The translations under genes were made by a program, and so were the position numbers. Under the pieces are notes generated by a model. It was not told the origin of the DNA and did no database searches. It saw only the letters and a list, made by a program, of their open reading frames with translations. This document shows positions 1 to 11,815 of a stretch of 64,000 nucleotides of DNA, one piece after another; position 1 is the first letter of the stretch, and the number at the start of each line of letters is the position of its first letter. The stretch lies in contig JAFFJZ010000013.1 of the NCBI GenBank assembly GCA_018340375.1, forward strand, positions 3,450,501 to 3,514,500. Reading direction: 5' to 3'. This DNA is from Gonatopus flavifemur (taxonomy: Eukaryota > Arthropoda > Insecta > Hymenoptera > Dryinidae).

Positions 1-1697
1 AGGAGAATGTTTCGGACAAAAGTTGTCTGATTCCAAGGGGGACCCCTTGAACTGAAACGGAGGTGATGGAGTATAACAGACAAAACACAACATTTCAATC
101 GTCTACATCACTTGGATAATTTTAATGCAGTAGATGCTCAAAATGATGGCCTTCGACTTCAATACACATTTCAAAACGTTTTACAAAAGATTGCTGAACT
201 CGTGCTAAAATATCTTCATTGATGCTCGCGCATGCATTGATGATTCGTTGACGCATATTCTCAGGTGTAGTCGGTGCTTGTTGATAAACTGTATCTTTTA
301 TGTATCCCCATAAAAAAAAATCTGGAGAAGTAAGATCCGGAGAACGGGCAGGCCAATGAACTGGTCCACGACGTCCTATCCATCGTCCAGGATAATCTCT
401 GTCCAATATTTCTCGAGCTGTGACTGCATAATGGGATGGACAACCATCGTGTTGATACCACATATTCAATCGTTCCTGAATAGGTATGTCTTCAAGTAAT
501 GTTGGAAGTACTTGATCTAAGAAATGTCTGTACTTCTCTCCATTTAGCGTATCTGCAATGAAGTACGGTCCAATTACTCGAGATCGAAAAATACCACACC
601 AAACATTCACAGCCCATTGTCTTTGATGCTCTACTTGACGTAACCATCTTGGATTTTCTGTCGCCCAGTAATGCATATTATGTCGATTTACTTGACCATG
701 ATTGGTGAACGTCGACTCATCAGAAAATAATATGTTGATGAAGTTGTTATTGTGCATTTGCGCTAGACCCCATCGACAAAACTGTACACGATTTTCGAAA
801 TCATCACCGTGAAGGTCTTGATGCAAACAAATGTGATACGGATGGAATTTGTGACGTTTCAGTATTCGAAGAACACTTCTTCGAGAAATTCCCGAATGTA
901 GTTCAATTTCACGAGAGCTCACGTGTGGATTATTGGCTACTGCAGCTAGTACATTAACTTCCGCATTTTCTCCGCTAAGAGTTCTCATTCGATGTCGTTT
1001 TTCCCTTGTAACACTTCCCGTTTCTGAGAATAATTTTGTAATGCGTTGAAAATACCTAATGGATGGCGTTGTTCTTTCAGGAAATCGTTCTGCATACAAG
1101 TCATATGCTTGTCTGGGGTTCTTATGCACTTCACCGTAAATGTAGATCATATCGATCTTTTCAGAAACCGTGTATCGGATATCCATGATTTTCAATTTGT
1201 CATAAACCAAGTAATAATCAAATGTAACTGACAAACTGACTTTCAAAATCGTGAATTTTCACTGAACCCCGTCGTTTGTTTACATCGCGTGAGCTCTGAA
1301 TGGTGGTAATGTAGACGATTGAAATGTGTTGTGTATTGACAACTTTTGTACGAAACATTCTCCTCCAAGACCCTTCGTTTTCGAGTTATTCGAATGTCAG
1401 ATTCAAAATGGAACAATATCGATTAGAGCGCCATTTTTGCGGATTTCAGGAAAATGGTCCAGACAAAAGTTTCTTGGTTTTTGACCTAGAATCCAAATCT
1501 GCAGTAAAAAATATTAGATGCCATTTAAAAAACAAGAGTTGATCTCAGAATGCCCTTGAAGATGAGATTTGAGGTCAAAGCCAAGGCCACCATCGGATGT
1601 CCCCCTCGGTACCCTACAACTTTTGTCCGAAAAATGTTCTCGTATCTCACTTCATTTTTGGAAAAAACGCCCGCGACACTTTAAATGCCCCACCCTG
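1..1697 (-). mobile_element. DD41D (rosa-like) mariner element, copy 1, cut by window start
   Basis: This is an IS630-Tc1-mariner element read on the minus strand. Its 5' end lies at 1697, where CCCACCCTG meets a TA dinucleotide, the expected target duplication. About 350-400 bp between the gene and that end form a long terminal inverted repeat that is also present at both ends of the full copy at 51810-53841. The other end is lost: base 1 already lies inside the opposite terminal repeat, so roughly 330 bp are outside the window. The boundary at 1697 is firm. Confidence 0.93.
122..1186 (-). CDS. DD41D transposase, intact (copy 1)
   Basis: This cut-and-paste transposase would bind its terminal repeats and integrate at TA. 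I chose the methionine starting MDIRYTVSEK (354 aa), since the N-terminal helix-turn-helix of the DUF4817 type begins there. An upstream in-frame ATG at 1246 would add 20 residues. With the 374-residue numbering, the catalytic aspartates are D176 in FSDEST, D267 in YQHDGCPSH and D309 in SPDLTSPDFF. Exactly 41 residues separate the last two, which defines DD41D. There are no stops or frameshifts. It differs from the copy at 52321-53385 at three positions (66, 90, 220), none catalytic. Confidence 0.93.
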   Translation of the reverse strand: MDIRYTVSEKIDMIYIYGEVHKNPRQAYDLYAERFPERTTPSIRYFQRITKLFSETGSVTREKRHRMRTLSGENAEVNVLAAVANNPHVSSREIELHSGISRRSVLRILKRHKFHPYHICLHQDLHGDDFENRVQFCRWGLAQMHNNNFINILFSDESTFTNHGQVNRHNMHYWATENPRWLRQVEHQRQWAVNVWCGIFRSRVIGPYFIADTLNGEKYRHFLDQVLPTLLEDIPIQERLNMWYQHDGCPSHYAVTAREILDRDYPGRWIGRRGPVHWPARSPDLTSPDFFLWGYIKDTVYQQAPTTPENMRQRIINACASINEDILARVQQSFVKRFEMCIEVEGHHFEHLLH

Positions 1698-1703
1698 TAT
1701 ATA

Positions 1704-1809
1704 CCCCAGTAGCATCAGAATGTTGTATATATACTATGCACGTTTATAGTATATCTATATTTACTATGAACGTTCATGGTACATATACAACGTCCGGTTG
1801 CTACTTGGG
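1704..1809. mobile_element. Short MITE with CCCAAGTAGCA-type ends
   Basis: A 106-bp palindromic element has ends CCCCAGTAGCA and TGCTACTTGGG, with TA on each side. The interior is an AT-rich inverted repeat centred near 1755. The same terminal motif recurs at 55494-55720 and, altered, at 36959-37215. There is no coding capacity. Confidence 0.65.
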
Positions 1810-2140
1810 TATCGGTGCGATGACCGAAAATCATAACATAGGTGAAGGAATATAAAGGAAACACTCATATGGATTGTCACTCCATCAGCCCATAATTGTG
1901 TGGAACGAAGGAGTGAAAAATCCGAATCAACGTTGTGCTGGAATATTTCTCGGACTCGAGGGAAGTTCCTTCTCACAATCGCGTGAGGAGTTTCATGTCC
2001 ACGACAAGAGGAATATTTCATCGTCGTTAGTCTGGTAGTGCGATATCTAGGAATCGCTGATGAATCCAGCGTTCTTTTTTATTCTTCTCTGCAGGAGAGA
2101 GGCAACGAGTAATATTCCCAAAGATAGATAGCGTGGTGTA
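1810..2140. other. Short spacer without a recognisable gene
   Basis: This is unique-looking sequence between the MITE and the truncated mariner. Only short overlapping reading frames are present, with no recognisable motif. Confidence 0.5.
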
Positions 2141-3115
2141 CAGGTTGGTTGAAAAGTTTCTGCGCTCGAAATGAAAGAATACTGTTTTTGTTACGAAATA
2201 TATTTTTTTATTCAATATAATCCCCTAGAAGCTCAATACAATTGTTCCAATGATCTTCCAATAATTTTATCCCATCCTTATGATGGTTTTCCGGGAGCTC
2301 TGCAAAATAACCGTCTACGACTGCTATGGCCTCTTCATTCGACAAAAAATGCTTTCCACGAAGGAATTGTTTGAGATTTCTGGAGAGATAGTAGTCGCTA
2401 GGAGCCAAATCTGGCGAATACGGTGGATGTTCAAGCAATTTGTACTTGAGTTCTTCGAATTCAGCCATCGTCAAAACACTTTTGTGAGCAGGTGCATTAT
2501 CTTGATCAAGAATGATTTTTTTCTCCTTTAAACCAGGTCTTTCCTCACGAATTTTTTCATCCAGCTGATCCAAAAGGCTGCAGTAATATTCGGAGTTGAT
2601 TGTTTCACCTTTCTGAAGATAATCAATCAACAAAATTCCTTTTGCATCCCAAAAAACTGATGCCATAACCTCCTTTTCTGATCATTGTGACTTCACCTGT
2701 TTCGGAGCTGAACAACCAGCTTCAGTCCACTGTAAACGTTCTTGTTTCAATTCAGGATCATGGTGGTAGATCCAAGTCTCATCCATAGTTATGAAACGAC
2801 GCAAGAAGTCGGTTTCATTCTGCTCAAAACGCTCCAAATTACGCTGAGAAATTTGTTTTCGATCCAGTTTTTGTTGAATTGTCAACGTGTGCGGCACTAA
2901 CTTTCCAAACAGTTTTTTCATACGTAATTCTTCATGTAAAATATGGAGTATTCGTTCGTCTGAGATGCCTATGGCATTAGCAATTTCACGCTCAGTCAAA
3001 CTTGGATCTTCACTGACCATATTATGTACATGCTCAATGATTTCTGCTGTGGTTGCAGTTTTTGGTCGTCCTTCGCGTGGATCGTCTTCAAGGCTAGTAC
3101 GACCACGTTTAAATT
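2141..3115 (-). mobile_element. Mariner (DD34D) element, truncated at its 5' end
   Basis: The left end at 2141 begins CAGGTTGGTTGAAAAG next to a TA, identical to the left end of the full-length copy at 35502. The two copies align until about 3115, where this one breaks off inside the coding region. The other terminal repeat and the first ~60 codons (most of the first DNA-binding helix-turn-helix) are missing. Confidence 0.9.
2208..3115 (-). pseudogene. Mariner DD34D transposase, truncated and with a stop
   Basis: Two reading frames in the same phase join into one transposase. The catalytic residues are in TMDETWIYHH, ILDQDNAPAHKS and HPPYSPDLAPSDYYL, with 34 residues between the second and third aspartate, which places it in the mariner (DD34D) family. 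One in-frame TGA separates KSQ from SEKEVMASVFWD. The other copy in this window has an arginine there, so CGA to TGA is the likely lesion. The N-terminus is absent because of the truncation. It is non-functional, although the catalytic core is well preserved. Confidence 0.9.
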
Positions 3116-3467
3116 GATTTAATTAAAAATCAAATTAAAAAACAGAGGACAACAAGCTGGATTCAATTGAATTACCTATAATTCATATTTATGGAATGAC
3201 GTGTTGAAATTGAATTGACAGTCGTTCGAATCCCTTTATTTTCCATCACAAAACATTATTCGTGTCTCATTATGGACATAATAATTCACACATTTTTGAT
3301 AATTCCAAAGACAGTAGTCAGAATTTTGTCTATTTCTCAATATAAATTCCTTAAAGTGAAACGAAACAATATATGGTCCAGTATTTGTTGTAGAATTTCA
3401 ATAGAGTTTGGCTCAATTATCACAGGCTTGGATAATTTCAATGTATGAATTATCAATATGTTTTTAA
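3116..3467. other. AT-rich gap, no gene seen
   Basis: AT-rich sequence joins the mariner break point to the P-element-like remnant. It may include the lost 5' part of the latter, but I see no THAP zinc-finger motif here. Confidence 0.4.
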
Positions 3468-5373
3468 TTGTTTTTTTTGTTCAATCCGGAAACTAATGAC
3501 ATCATTGGAATTTCAAAAAAGTTCTCATTACTAGAGTCAAAAGAAGACGAAATAGAAGATGGAGTGAAGAATGAGAATTCATATTTGGAGCAAGAAGAGA
3601 ACAAGCTAAGCACATCATTCAATAATTTACAAAGCATGAATCCAACTACAAATTGGGACCAAAAGTATGAGAAATTAGAGGGGCTTTATATGAGAACTGA
3701 CAGACTGAGAAGAAGAATGAAGAAAGATCACTATAATAAATGTGAAAGATTGAGAAATTCGATTCAAAAATGGAAAAAACTAGCACTTTCCAATAAGTTG
3801 ACACAAAGTTTGCAACACATTCTCAATCAGGACCAATTACAGGTTCTCACTAGTCAACACAAAAAAACATCGAAATGATACAATGCACCTCTTGTTAAAG
3901 CTTTACGCCTGAAATTTGCATGTGACAATAACGGGTATTATGAGCTTAGAAAACGAAGCATACCTTCACCGTCATATAGAACATTATGTAGGCAGTTAGA
4001 AAACTGGGAATTCAGAAGTGGCATTAGTGATGAAGTGTTTGAAGTTTTAAAATTGAAAATCCCAACTTTTGTGAAAGATATGTTTAAAGATTGTATAATC
4101 GCTGTTGATGGAGTGGCGATTACTCCGGGTAAAGTTTACGACATTTCAAATAAAAATTATGTTGGATCCGTAACTTTAACTGACAGCGTAGATTCAGTAG
4201 AATCAGCTCATACTGGGTTAGTTTTTATGTTGGCAGGTATATCAGCCCGTTGGAAACCACCAGTTGCATATTAATCCACTAACAAATGCACAATGTGCAT
4301 CATTATATCATTGAATTATTGTAGATATAATAAAAAAATCTCATGAAGTGGGTTTCACAAGTACATGGTGTATTATCGGATATGGGATCAGCAAATCAAG
4401 CTATGTGGCGTTCATTTGGAATCAGGGCATCAAAATTTACTGAAATTCGCAATAAATGTCCGCATCCTCTTGATAATTCTATGGATTTATATTTTTCTCA
4501 CGACAATCCACATGCATTCAAAAATTTCAAAGAAGGAATGCTTACTCATGACATAGTAAAAATACCTGATGAATATGTGAAGAAGTATCAGTTGCCTACA
4601 AACGAAGCTAGTGCCCAACATTTCAATCATTTACTTGGGACTCAAACTGGTTCAGAGTTATTATTGACATCGGGATTAAACAAGAGTTTATTAATGGGAA
4701 AACGCATTTCCAAAAAATGCGCGTTCAAAACTCCTCTCGTGTTTCGAGCCACGCTGTTAGTACTTCTTTGGAATTCTTAGCAGATGAGAACAACAAGCCA
4801 GAATTGAAAACTACTGCATGGCTAGTTGAACAATTTAATCGCTGGTGGCAGATAGTTAGTTGTAGAAATCTACAATTAGCAATAAGTGGAAAAAACATAG
4901 CAGTTTTTGATGAAACTATTGATTTTTCAAGAGAGTTTCTTGATGTTGTTTCCCTATCAACTTTTGGACATGAGGAAACTGGTTGGAAGCCATTTCAAAC
5001 TGGAATTATCATATCTACTACATCATCAATTGAAATTTCCACATATTTGCTTCATAATCGGGAATATGACTTAGTTTTTGGCGGTAGGTGCACTCAAGAT
5101 TGTTTGGAGAATCTATTTTCCGCTCTGAGGATTGAAAATCCTGTGATGAACGCTTTGCAATTCAAAAATAATTTAAGGCGTATAAGTGTATTTATGTATA
5201 TGAGGAAACTAAAAACGAGTAGTTATGAAGAAGACGATCGTGAATTTCTGTCAAATTTTATAGAAACTATGAGAGCAAAAAAATCAGCAACTCCAGAAAC
5301 CAATATAATTGTACCACAGATCCCAGTACTTCGACCAAAATTGAAAAACGCAGAATTGAATAGTTCATATTAA
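3468..5373 (+). pseudogene. P-element / THAP9-like transposase remnant
   Basis: Four frame segments together cover most of a P-superfamily transposase. A lysine/glutamate-rich coiled segment comes first. Next, after an in-frame TGA at about 3876, is a helical block ending in PSPSYRTLCRQLENW. The RNase-H-like start CIIAVDGVAI follows, and then SAHTGLVFMLAGISARWKPP. After a frameshift near 4350 comes GVLSDMGSANQAMWRSFGI. After another frameshift near 4715 comes the C-terminal block with GRCTQDCLENLFSALR, a hallmark of P/THAP9 proteins. The N-terminal THAP zinc finger is not visible. At least one stop and two or three frameshifts make it inactive. No terminal repeats were found, so the element ends are unknown. 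Confidence 0.85.
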
Positions 5374-7194
5374 ACTGCATGGTATATAATATCCACTGGC
5401 TCGTTTAAACCTAGTCTTTCTCAATATAGTCAACTACTTAGATTGAGATGTTATAAACATGAAACATTATTTTTTGTAACAAGTCCACTTTCAATTTCTT
5501 TCTCGAAATGGAGTGGATCTTCAGATCATATATCTCAAAAGTCTATTTCATCACCAAATTGAACTTGAGAACTTCTTTTATCAACGAATTTTCTCAGATA
5601 AGTTATGATATTCCTAACTGCCACAAATTGAAATTGAACATAATTGAAAGGTATGCCTCATTCAGGTTAAAAATGAAATCAGACAAATGCAAAAAAATTG
5701 CGCGTAATGCTTCCCCCAGTGAAACAATGGCTATGCATCTCTGAACCACTTGATTCTGTAACCTAAGCTTTCCTGTTTATCTCGTGGCTGTTCCTAATCA
5801 TCTGAATTAATAATTTAAATGATTGTTCTTCAACTGCTCTTCATTTTATAATAATTTTCTTCAAATTTCACTCCATTGTTTATTCATTAGCAGAATACTC
5901 CATTCAATTTATTGAATTTATATCAGATTTTATGGTATTTTAAGTTGTTCCTTTGATGATTTTATTGTATTTTGAATCGCATGTTTCTCTTATAATTATA
6001 TCAACCGTTGAATTGCACGGCTTGCTACATTGCACTGTCCCTTGAATGTTTGTGGATATGAAATCAAATTTTCAATGGACATATGTATGGTATGAATAAG
6101 TAAAAAACGTTTTCATACTTACATACGAATAATTTTATGTTTCTTCAAAGATTAGCACATCAATAATCAAGTTCAGATAACATGAGCTCTCAAAGCGGTG
6201 CACATGGATAAGGTTTGCGAACAGATCACAAGGATCCTCATAACGTGACACACATAAATCAAATTTTGTGTGCAGACTACCCGCAAATACAGGAGAGAGT
6301 CGCAAAATGTTATCTGGATTGCTTCTATTTAGAATGTCTCTATTTTCAAATACTTATTTAGTCTCAAATGCATATACTAAACATTGATCCTATTCTGATT
6401 GTACATATCAAACCACATCAACTTGCGAGTTTCATCTGTCTCAATGGGGTTTGATGAGGAGAACTCTAGGTGCCAGATTGAATCCTTGTCACTCAGTCTA
6501 TATATCGTAGTTATACCGTTGCAGTATCATTGTAATATGACTATAATATTATGCATTGCGTGAGTCATCAAACCAGGTGAGTCCTGTGAAATCCCATGAA
6601 ATCTCATGGGTCTCAAGTGAAATATACATATCAAACCATATGAAAACTGATGAAACCAAATGGAAACCCACAGAATCAATTTAATCGGTTCAATGGGAAT
6701 TTCAAAACAAGGTATGGTCACAATATTCCAAGATTAACAGTATTCTCCTGCATAATTATTTGATCGAAATGAAGAGGAATTATTATACTCATATGAGTAG
6801 TTGTATTTATACACCTACACACGTCTTAATTTATTGTCAAAAAACCCTAAAACCATTTATAATCATATACCTTCAATACATCTGTGGTAGTATTTTACAT
6901 TTATGTCAATATTTGTTGCATGTTTTCTATTTATCCATTCACCCATGAAGCAATGTTCACATCATGATTCAAATAAATTACATCTATGTATATATTTCAA
7001 TTATTCATTAAATTTTTATAATTTCCTGCTCTTGTGATTATGTGAATCATTTTGCCACCTTGAGTTCGTTCATGTGTGAACATGATTGAGATGAATTAGT
7101 CTGAAATTATTCTCGATTTGAATGAATGCACGGTGCGCGCATTTTGGACAGGAAATGGCGACATCCGCATGATTGGCACCACTCTCCTCATACG
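5374..7194. other. AT-rich intergenic DNA with a possible small palindromic element
   Basis: No gene is visible over 1.8 kb. Around 6405-6700 there are repeated short palindromic pieces (ATCAAACCACATCA against TGGGGTTTGATGA, and AATCCCATGAAATCTCATGGG), suggesting an old MITE without clear ends. The remainder is AT-rich and featureless to my reading. Confidence 0.4.
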
Positions 7195-9256
7195 CACTCT
7201 GGTCCCACCCCTGTCTCAATTTGTGCTCCTCCTTTTTGACCCTCTATTTCTATTATTGCAATTCAGTTCTTATACAGGGTGATTCAAAATTCCCGCACTC
7301 TTCTTTGGGAGTAGATTCCTGATGAAATTCTGAAACGATTTGTCCTTTTGCACAATGCTCTCCGACGCATAATTTCCGAGATATAATTAATTAAAGTTGA
7401 CTAATTATGAGGTGGATCCATCGGTCATTCAGGAGCGTCATAACAGAACATGAAAGGAAGGTGCTTGCAGAGGGCGCTCATACGATCAGCTGATCGGTAT
7501 GATCGATACGATGTACCAACATACAAATTGGTAAATTTTCGATGTAGAACGATTGAATTCGTCGACACTGTGGAAAAATTGATTATTGTCATGAATTCTT
7601 ATCACGATATGCTGGAGGTGAAAGTTGTAATTTCAGTAATGATTTCTATTACGCAGACAAATGTAAAATAGTGTTATTCCGTAGGGATAGGGATTCAAGT
7701 GGGAGAAAAAAGTATAACCACTCGTTTTCAATCAGAATTTTCATGTAAAGAAGAAAACATGAGAATTTTCATTCATCCGATACCCAATTTGAACGCTTTG
7801 ATTAGTAAGTTTAACACAAGAGATTGGATTCCGAATCCTGTATTCTGATTGGTCGAGAATCAATGTATGTTAGATCAATCCTCGGCCGTTTCAAATGATT
7901 CTTCTGAAGAATATGTTTTCGACTTATCCCAACCACAACATTGAACAATGATGAACTTATCCGAATTCGTCCTTTTTACATCATTCGATGATTATAACGG
8001 GTTTATCGAACGTTAATAACTTACTTCAACTTGCAGAATCCATCAATTTTGACGAAAATACAAGGTGTGACATCGTATATGACCCAATCATTGCACTTGA
8101 TTGACATTGTAATCACATACGGTTTGTTTAGCTTAAATCAACCATCCGTGATACGAATCAACCAATCAGGTGACAGCTCGAAACAGTTTCATTTGAAGCA
8201 CATATGACTTCGAAGGGCATATTGTTATTTCGAATGGAAAAAGAATTGTCTTTGAAGATTAACCAAATCCGTCCTTTTTAGGACGAATACATTTTCTAAA
8301 CGTAGAAACGCGCTCGAACTTGCACACAATTTGAATTAGATTTTGATTTAAACATGAATGATCTTGAGTGATCACAAGTAAGTTATTAACGTTCGATAAA
8401 CCCTTCATAATCATCGAATGATGTAAAAAGGGTGAATTCGAATAAATTCATCATTGTTCAATGTTGTGGTTGGGATAAGTCGGAAACACATTCTTCAGAA
8501 GAATCATTTGAAACGGCCGAGGATTGATCTAACATACATTGATTCTCGACCAATCAGAATACAGGATTCGGAATCCAATCTCTTGTGTTAAACTTACTAA
8601 TCAAAGCGTTCAAATTGGGTATCGGATGAATGAAAATTCTCATGTTTTCTTCTTTACATGAAAGTTCTGATTGAAAACGAGTAGTTATACTTCTTTCTCC
8701 CACTTGAATCCCTATCCCTACGAAATAACACTATTTTACATTTGTCTGCGTAATAAAAATCATTACTGAAATTACAACTTTCACCTACAGCATATCGTGA
8801 TAAGAATTCATGACAATAATCAATTTTTCCACAGTGTCGACGAATTCAATCGTTCTACATAGAAAATTTACCAATTTGTATGTTGGTACATCGTATCGAT
8901 TATACCGATCAGCTGATCGTATAAGCGCCCTCTGCAAGCACCTTCCCCTCTTGTTCTGTTATGACGCTCCTGAATGACCGATGGATCCACCTCATAATTA
9001 GTCAACTTTAATAAATTAAATCTCGTAAATTATGCGTCGGGGAGCATTGTGCAAAAGGACAAATCGTTTTAGAATTTCATCAGGAATCTACTCCCAAAAA
9101 AGAGTGCGGGAATTTTGAATCACCCTGTATAATTCATATATCATTCTCCTATCCTTGGAATTGATTCCTACCTTTTCCAAAATCGTGAATAGTTTCTCTC
9201 AATAAACATTATCGAATGCTTTTTGTATATCTACAAAACCTATATACGTACTTCCG
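7195..9256 (-). pseudogene. LINE reverse-transcriptase fragment, split by a foldback insertion
   Basis: The minus strand of 9128-9256 encodes YIGFVDIQKAFDNV, a reverse-transcriptase motif, and continues across the insertion into 7274-7195. Both pieces match the + strand LINE at about 47175-47375 nearly base for base, including the sequence around GAATTATATAAGAA, where the foldback sits. Only about 210 bp of RT survive, with a stop after DNVY. The LINE was therefore already here, probably dead, before the foldback landed. Confidence 0.85.
7275..9127. mobile_element. Foldback element with ~755-bp inverted arms (CAGGGTGATTC ends)
   Basis: The left end CAGGGTGATTCAAAAT and right end CCCTG are both flanked by TA. 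The left arm (7275-8036) and right arm (8372-9127) are inverted copies over almost their full length, separated by a ~335-bp spacer. There is no transposase. The CAGGGTG start and TA duplication resemble the DD41D elements in this window, so it is probably a non-autonomous relative; this is inferred from ends only. A transcript through it would fold into a hairpin of about 750 bp. Confidence 0.9.
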
Positions 9257-9514
9257 GGTGACAGGTGCGTGTTAAGAGTTGGTTTGTGACAGGTGCGGTT
9301 TTCGAGGAGAAATAGTAGGAGGAATCAGAGTAGGGAAAAGTGTTAGTGGGGTGAAGTGAAAGAGTTAGTGAGAGTGTAGGTATGTTAGGTAAGAATTGAA
9401 AGTGGAGAGAGTGTAGGAGAGGAAAAAAGGGAAAAGTTTTAGTGGGTGAGCACGTGGTGGAAAGGAGGTAGAGAGGGAAAGGAGTAGGTGGAAGAGACAA
9501 TATAGGATTGAGAG

Positions 9515-11023
9515 GTGGAGGAGGTAGTAGAGGAAGGTAGGCGAGAGGATAAGGCAGTGAGAAGAGTAGTGGAGTGGAGAGTGGCGGCATCGGGCGGAGT
9601 GGCAGAGAAGAGAAAGAAGGAAGTAGAGAAGGTGGAGTTGAAGGCGGACAAGAAAATGGAGAAAGTAGAGGAGATAGGGAAGGGGCCGACGAAAGATGTA
9701 GAGAAGGTAGGATCAGGGTCAGACCACGTGACTAAGGAAATAGAGTCGGAGATAGGTCGGACCGATGGCGAGGGAAGGGTGAAAGAGTTTGAAAGTGAAA
9801 AGAAAGTGAACGAAGAAGTGTGGGCAACTCCAACCGGAGGTAATAATGGAGAGGAGACGGGGGGAAGAAGGGGGAGGCCGAAAAATGCGGAGAGGTTAGG
9901 AAGAGTAAGAAGTGGAAGTGTGGGAGGGGTTAAGGAATTTCGGAAGAGGAAGAGAGAGGGAGCAGAAGAATGGGAGGAGCAAATGATTTTCGGGAGGAAG
10001 GATAGAGTAGAGAGATCGTCGGAGGAGAAGAGGGCGAGAGAAGCAGGTGAGGAAAAAGAGTGGTTGAAGTCGATGAGAGAGTTGATGATGGAGCTAAGCG
10101 AGAGAATGGATAAGGGGCATGAAGGGTTGAGAAAAGAGCTAGAGAAGATCTGCGGAAGGCAGAACAGAGCAGAGGAGTTATGGAGATTGGGAAGAGAGGG
10201 AATTAAGGCGAGAATGGATGAGGTAGAAAAGCAAAGTCAGGAGAGTGGAGAGGAAAAAAAGAAACTGGAGAAGTTAAGGGTAGAAGTAGAAGAGCTAAGA
10301 AGGAAGTGTGAAGATAGAGAGAGAACAGTGGGGGAGAAAGAAGAGTTGGAGAATAGGGGGAGGGGAGATTGTCAAATAATAGAGAATGGTATAGGGGAGG
10401 TTAGAGCGAAGGAGATAGAGAAGAGGTTAAGAGAATTGGAGAGAAGAGGTTTGGAAAAAGGGAAAGGAGGAGAAGGTAGGATGCACGGTTATCCGGAAGT
10501 CGGGGTGGGGGTGGATAGGAGAATGAGGGAGATGGAGAAGAAAATGGAATACAAAGAGAGAGTAGAAAGAAGGAAAAACTTAGTGGTGAAGGCCTTGGGA
10601 GGGAAAAAGAGTGCGAAAGACGAGGTGAGGGAGGTAATGGAGAAGTTGAGAGTGGAGGGGCAAATAGAAGAGATCAAAGATTTGGGACTAGGGGGAAAGA
10701 ATAAGAAAAGAATGGTGATAATTAGATTCGAATCAATACAGGAGAAAGAAAAGGTAATGAGAAGAAGAGAAATGTTGAGAGGTAGAGAAGAGAGATTAGA
10801 AGACGATTATACATGGAAGGAAAGAAAGATGATAGAGAGAGTGAGAGAAATAGGAGTCAAGTTAAAGGAGGAGGGAAGAAGAATTTGAACAGGATATGGA
10901 GGAATATGGGTAGATGGAAGGTGGTGGGAATGGGATGAAGAAGAGGATGAGCTGAGGAGCAGAGGAGAGTTCCTGGGGGGGATAGAGGAAAGGGGAGAGA
11001 TGAGGAAGGAGAAGGATTTTTAG
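9515..11023 (+). pseudogene. LINE ORF1 protein, one in-frame stop
   Basis: The ORF runs 457 aa to a TGA at 10886-10888. In the same frame it reads on through TGYGGIWVDGRWWEWDE to a TAG at 11021-11023, giving a 503-codon frame. Most is glutamate/lysine/arginine-rich and strongly coiled-coil-like (about residues 150-320). It is followed by a globular region (NLVVKALGG, MVIIRFESIQEKEKV, TWKERKMIERVREI) resembling the RRM and C-terminal domain of LINE ORF1 proteins. The TGA probably replaced a CGA arginine codon. ORF1 proteins package LINE RNA. The start at 9515 is the first long-frame methionine and is not independently supported. Confidence 0.8.
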
Positions 11024-11122
11024 GTGAACTAGGGCGAAATAATGAGGGAGGAGATAGGGTTATGGAGAGCAGGAACAGAGAGAGAAAGAGAGAGAAGAGA
11101 GAAAAGGAGAAAGGGGGGGGGT

Positions 11123-11810
11123 GAAAATAGGGTTTCGGGATGTATCAGGGCTGGTAGGCAAGCAGGAGGATTTCTTGGAGAGGTTAGAGGAGTAGGACGT
11201 GGTTGGTCTGGTAGAGACATGGGTGGAGGACAAGACCTGGAACAGAGTAAAGAAGGAGTTACCAAAAGGTTATAAATGGAGGATACAATGGGCGGGAAGG
11301 AAACATAGGAAAGGGAGAGCGAGCGGAAGGATAATGATGAGAATTAGGGAGCAGTTGGAGTTAGGAGGAGAGAGAAAACAGAGAGAAGAAAAGAAGGGGA
11401 TAATGATGGAAGAAATATGCGTAAATAATGAGATATGGAAGGTAGCGACGGTGTACGTAAATGGAAATATGAGAGAGACGATGGAGGCATTGAGCCAAGG
11501 TATGGGGGAACCAGGGAAAGGAGAGAGGATAGTAATAACAGGAGATTTCAATGCAAGGACGGGAGAGATGGGTGGTTTCGAGTGGGAAGAGGATGGACAG
11601 CACAGGGGAGGTAGGAGAAGTAAGGACAAGAAAATAAATAAGAAAGGGAGAGTTCTGCTGGGAACTATAGAAGAAGAGGGTTGGAGAATATCCAATTGTA
11701 CTGTGCTGGGTGATGAGGGAGGAGAACTCACGTATATAGGGGCGATAGGACAGACAGTAATAGATTACGTAATAGGAGATGGAAAAGCATGGGAGGAGCG
11801 TAAGAGATAA
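11123..11810 (+). pseudogene. LINE ORF2 N-terminus: endonuclease domain only
   Basis: The frame starts KIGFRDVSGLVGKQEDF, passes an in-frame TAG near 11192, then continues DVVGLVETWVED to a stop at 11810. ITGDFNARTGEMGG and ELTYIGAIGQTVIDYVIG are the typical late motifs of the exonuclease-endonuclease-phosphatase fold used by LINEs to nick target DNA. Reverse transcriptase is entirely absent downstream. The LINE at 46151-48245 supplies RT without endonuclease, but I have no evidence that the two are one family. Confidence 0.8.
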
Positions 11811-11815
11811 CTTAA

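Larger units (their letters stand above)
9257..11815 (+). mobile_element. Purine-rich LINE (non-LTR retrotransposon), 3'-truncated
   Basis: A 2.56-kb segment has a strikingly purine-rich + strand and holds two ORFs in LINE order: an ORF1 with a coiled coil and nucleic-acid-binding region, then the start of ORF2 with an apurinic-type endonuclease. Sequence character changes sharply near 9257 and 11815. No reverse transcriptase follows, so the 3' part is missing, which is unusual because LINEs normally lose the 5' end. A later deletion or rearrangement is likely. Confidence 0.85.
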
